Positions 63,331 to 64,000 of a stretch of DNA of 64,000 bases are shown one piece after another. The stretch lies in the NCBI GenBank assembly GCA_031216915.1, contig CM062294.1:394993217-395057216 (forward strand), written 5' to 3'. The notes under the pieces are model-generated. The model was not told the DNA's origin. It ran no database searches and worked only from the letters and a program-made list of their open reading frames with translations. The translations under genes and the position numbers were made by a program. Source of the stretch: Pictodentalium vernedei (lineage: Eukaryota > Mollusca > Scaphopoda > Dentaliida > Dentaliidae). The stretch's first letter is position 1; every line of letters begins with the position of its first letter.

Positions 63331-64000
63331 AGATATATGCTGTTTTCGTTCATTGTGGGGTATGTAATTACTCTTGGGGTGATTATTACATTCGTAAGTG
63401 GAATGCATTGTATAATTCAATATTAACAGTTATTGTCTATGGCGGCATCTCTCCAAAATGGTAATTCAAAACGATTCTCGTCTCTATAGTTTGACTCCGG
63501 GGATGGTATCTAAGGGTATGTGCAAACTTCGATCAGCGTAGCGAGGAAAAGCTAAACAAAGCAAATAAGGACGAGCGGCGGGAGAAGCGAAGCGATTGTC
63601 ACTTTGTTCGCTTTAAAAACAAAATGGCGTATCTGCTGGCAAGACAAATGGTCATGCTTGAAAATTCGGCGCCGAGGTTAAATTTTCGGAGGAGAAATGT
63701 GCGGATACATGAAATAAATGCTTGCAGAGAAGAACTGGGGAAATATAATTTTTAAATGCTACAGCTGCGAAATGACGAGCAAACGTTTCAAGACTATATA
63801 AGAATGAAACCTTTGTATGTTTTCTGTCCTTTGAATCCCACAGCGTTTATCAATCCGTCGATATCCATTATTTTTCTGAGTACCCTATTTCCTGTGCGTT
63901 TTAAAAACTAGGATTCCAATCACAAACTTCACAAGAGTATATCGCGTTGCTATGACAATTCACTCGTGTTCGAGCGACCAAATCTAAAATTTTGTTTTCA
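63331..64000. other. No gene seen
   Basis: No recognised feature. A purine-rich patch (63530-63600) has no coding pattern. Confidence 0.4.

Overview
This window looks like repeat-rich, intron- or intergenic-type DNA from a eukaryote, most likely a marine invertebrate animal. The evidence is tRNA-headed SINEs with A/B boxes, several non-LTR retrotransposon clades ending in microsatellite tails, and many terminal-inverted-repeat (TIR) DNA elements with TTAA, TA or 8-bp target-site duplications (TSDs). The sequence is A+T-rich and poor in long reading frames. I cannot name the species. I see no bacterial operons, no ribosomal RNA genes, no CRISPR and no complete host gene. The few unassigned open frames are listed at low confidence.

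Layout. 41-1236: two abutting tandem arrays (units about 237 and 210 bp). 1.7-2.2 kb: 3' end of a CR1/L2-like LINE. 2.9-3.2 kb: a SINE with a clear TSD. 4.8-11.1 kb: TTAA-flanked palindromic miniature elements and GC-rich dispersed repeats. 12.8-18.7 kb: five SINEs, a LINE tail and a TTAA element. 20.9-23.2 kb: a LINE with a 723-codon uninterrupted reverse transcriptase frame, the only large intact coding sequence. 24.2-25.6 kb: a decayed RTE-type LINE on the minus strand. 25.85-26.2 kb: a SINE whose head matches 5S rRNA. 26.2-27.9 kb: a self-similar repeat. 30.9-31.5 kb: a hAT-like element with a perfect 8-bp TSD. 33.5-35.4 kb: three SINEs and two TTAA elements. 38.3-39.2 kb: a dead Tc1-like transposon with TIRs and TA TSD. 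44.0-46.5 kb: a decayed CR1/Jockey-like LINE. 48-50.2 kb: long fold-back palindromes, two of them in a 440-bp tandem duplication. 57.4-61.0 kb: a nearly identical 1.8-kb tandem duplication carrying a LINE 3' end, a nested TIR element and a SINE piece. 62.2-62.8 kb: another LINE fragment.

How the parts relate. The LINEs supply reverse transcriptase of the kind SINEs borrow, but no LINE/SINE pair with a shared 3' tail is proven here. At least two families of TTAA elements have different arms but the same palindromic centre built on GAGCTCG, which suggests modular exchange. SINE bodies are shared between tRNA-type and 5S-type heads and carry two alternative 3' tails. Nested insertions and empty-site comparisons inside the window support the hAT and one TTAA insertion without outside data. 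More than 25 homopolymer G or C runs of 10-25 bases are scattered through the window.
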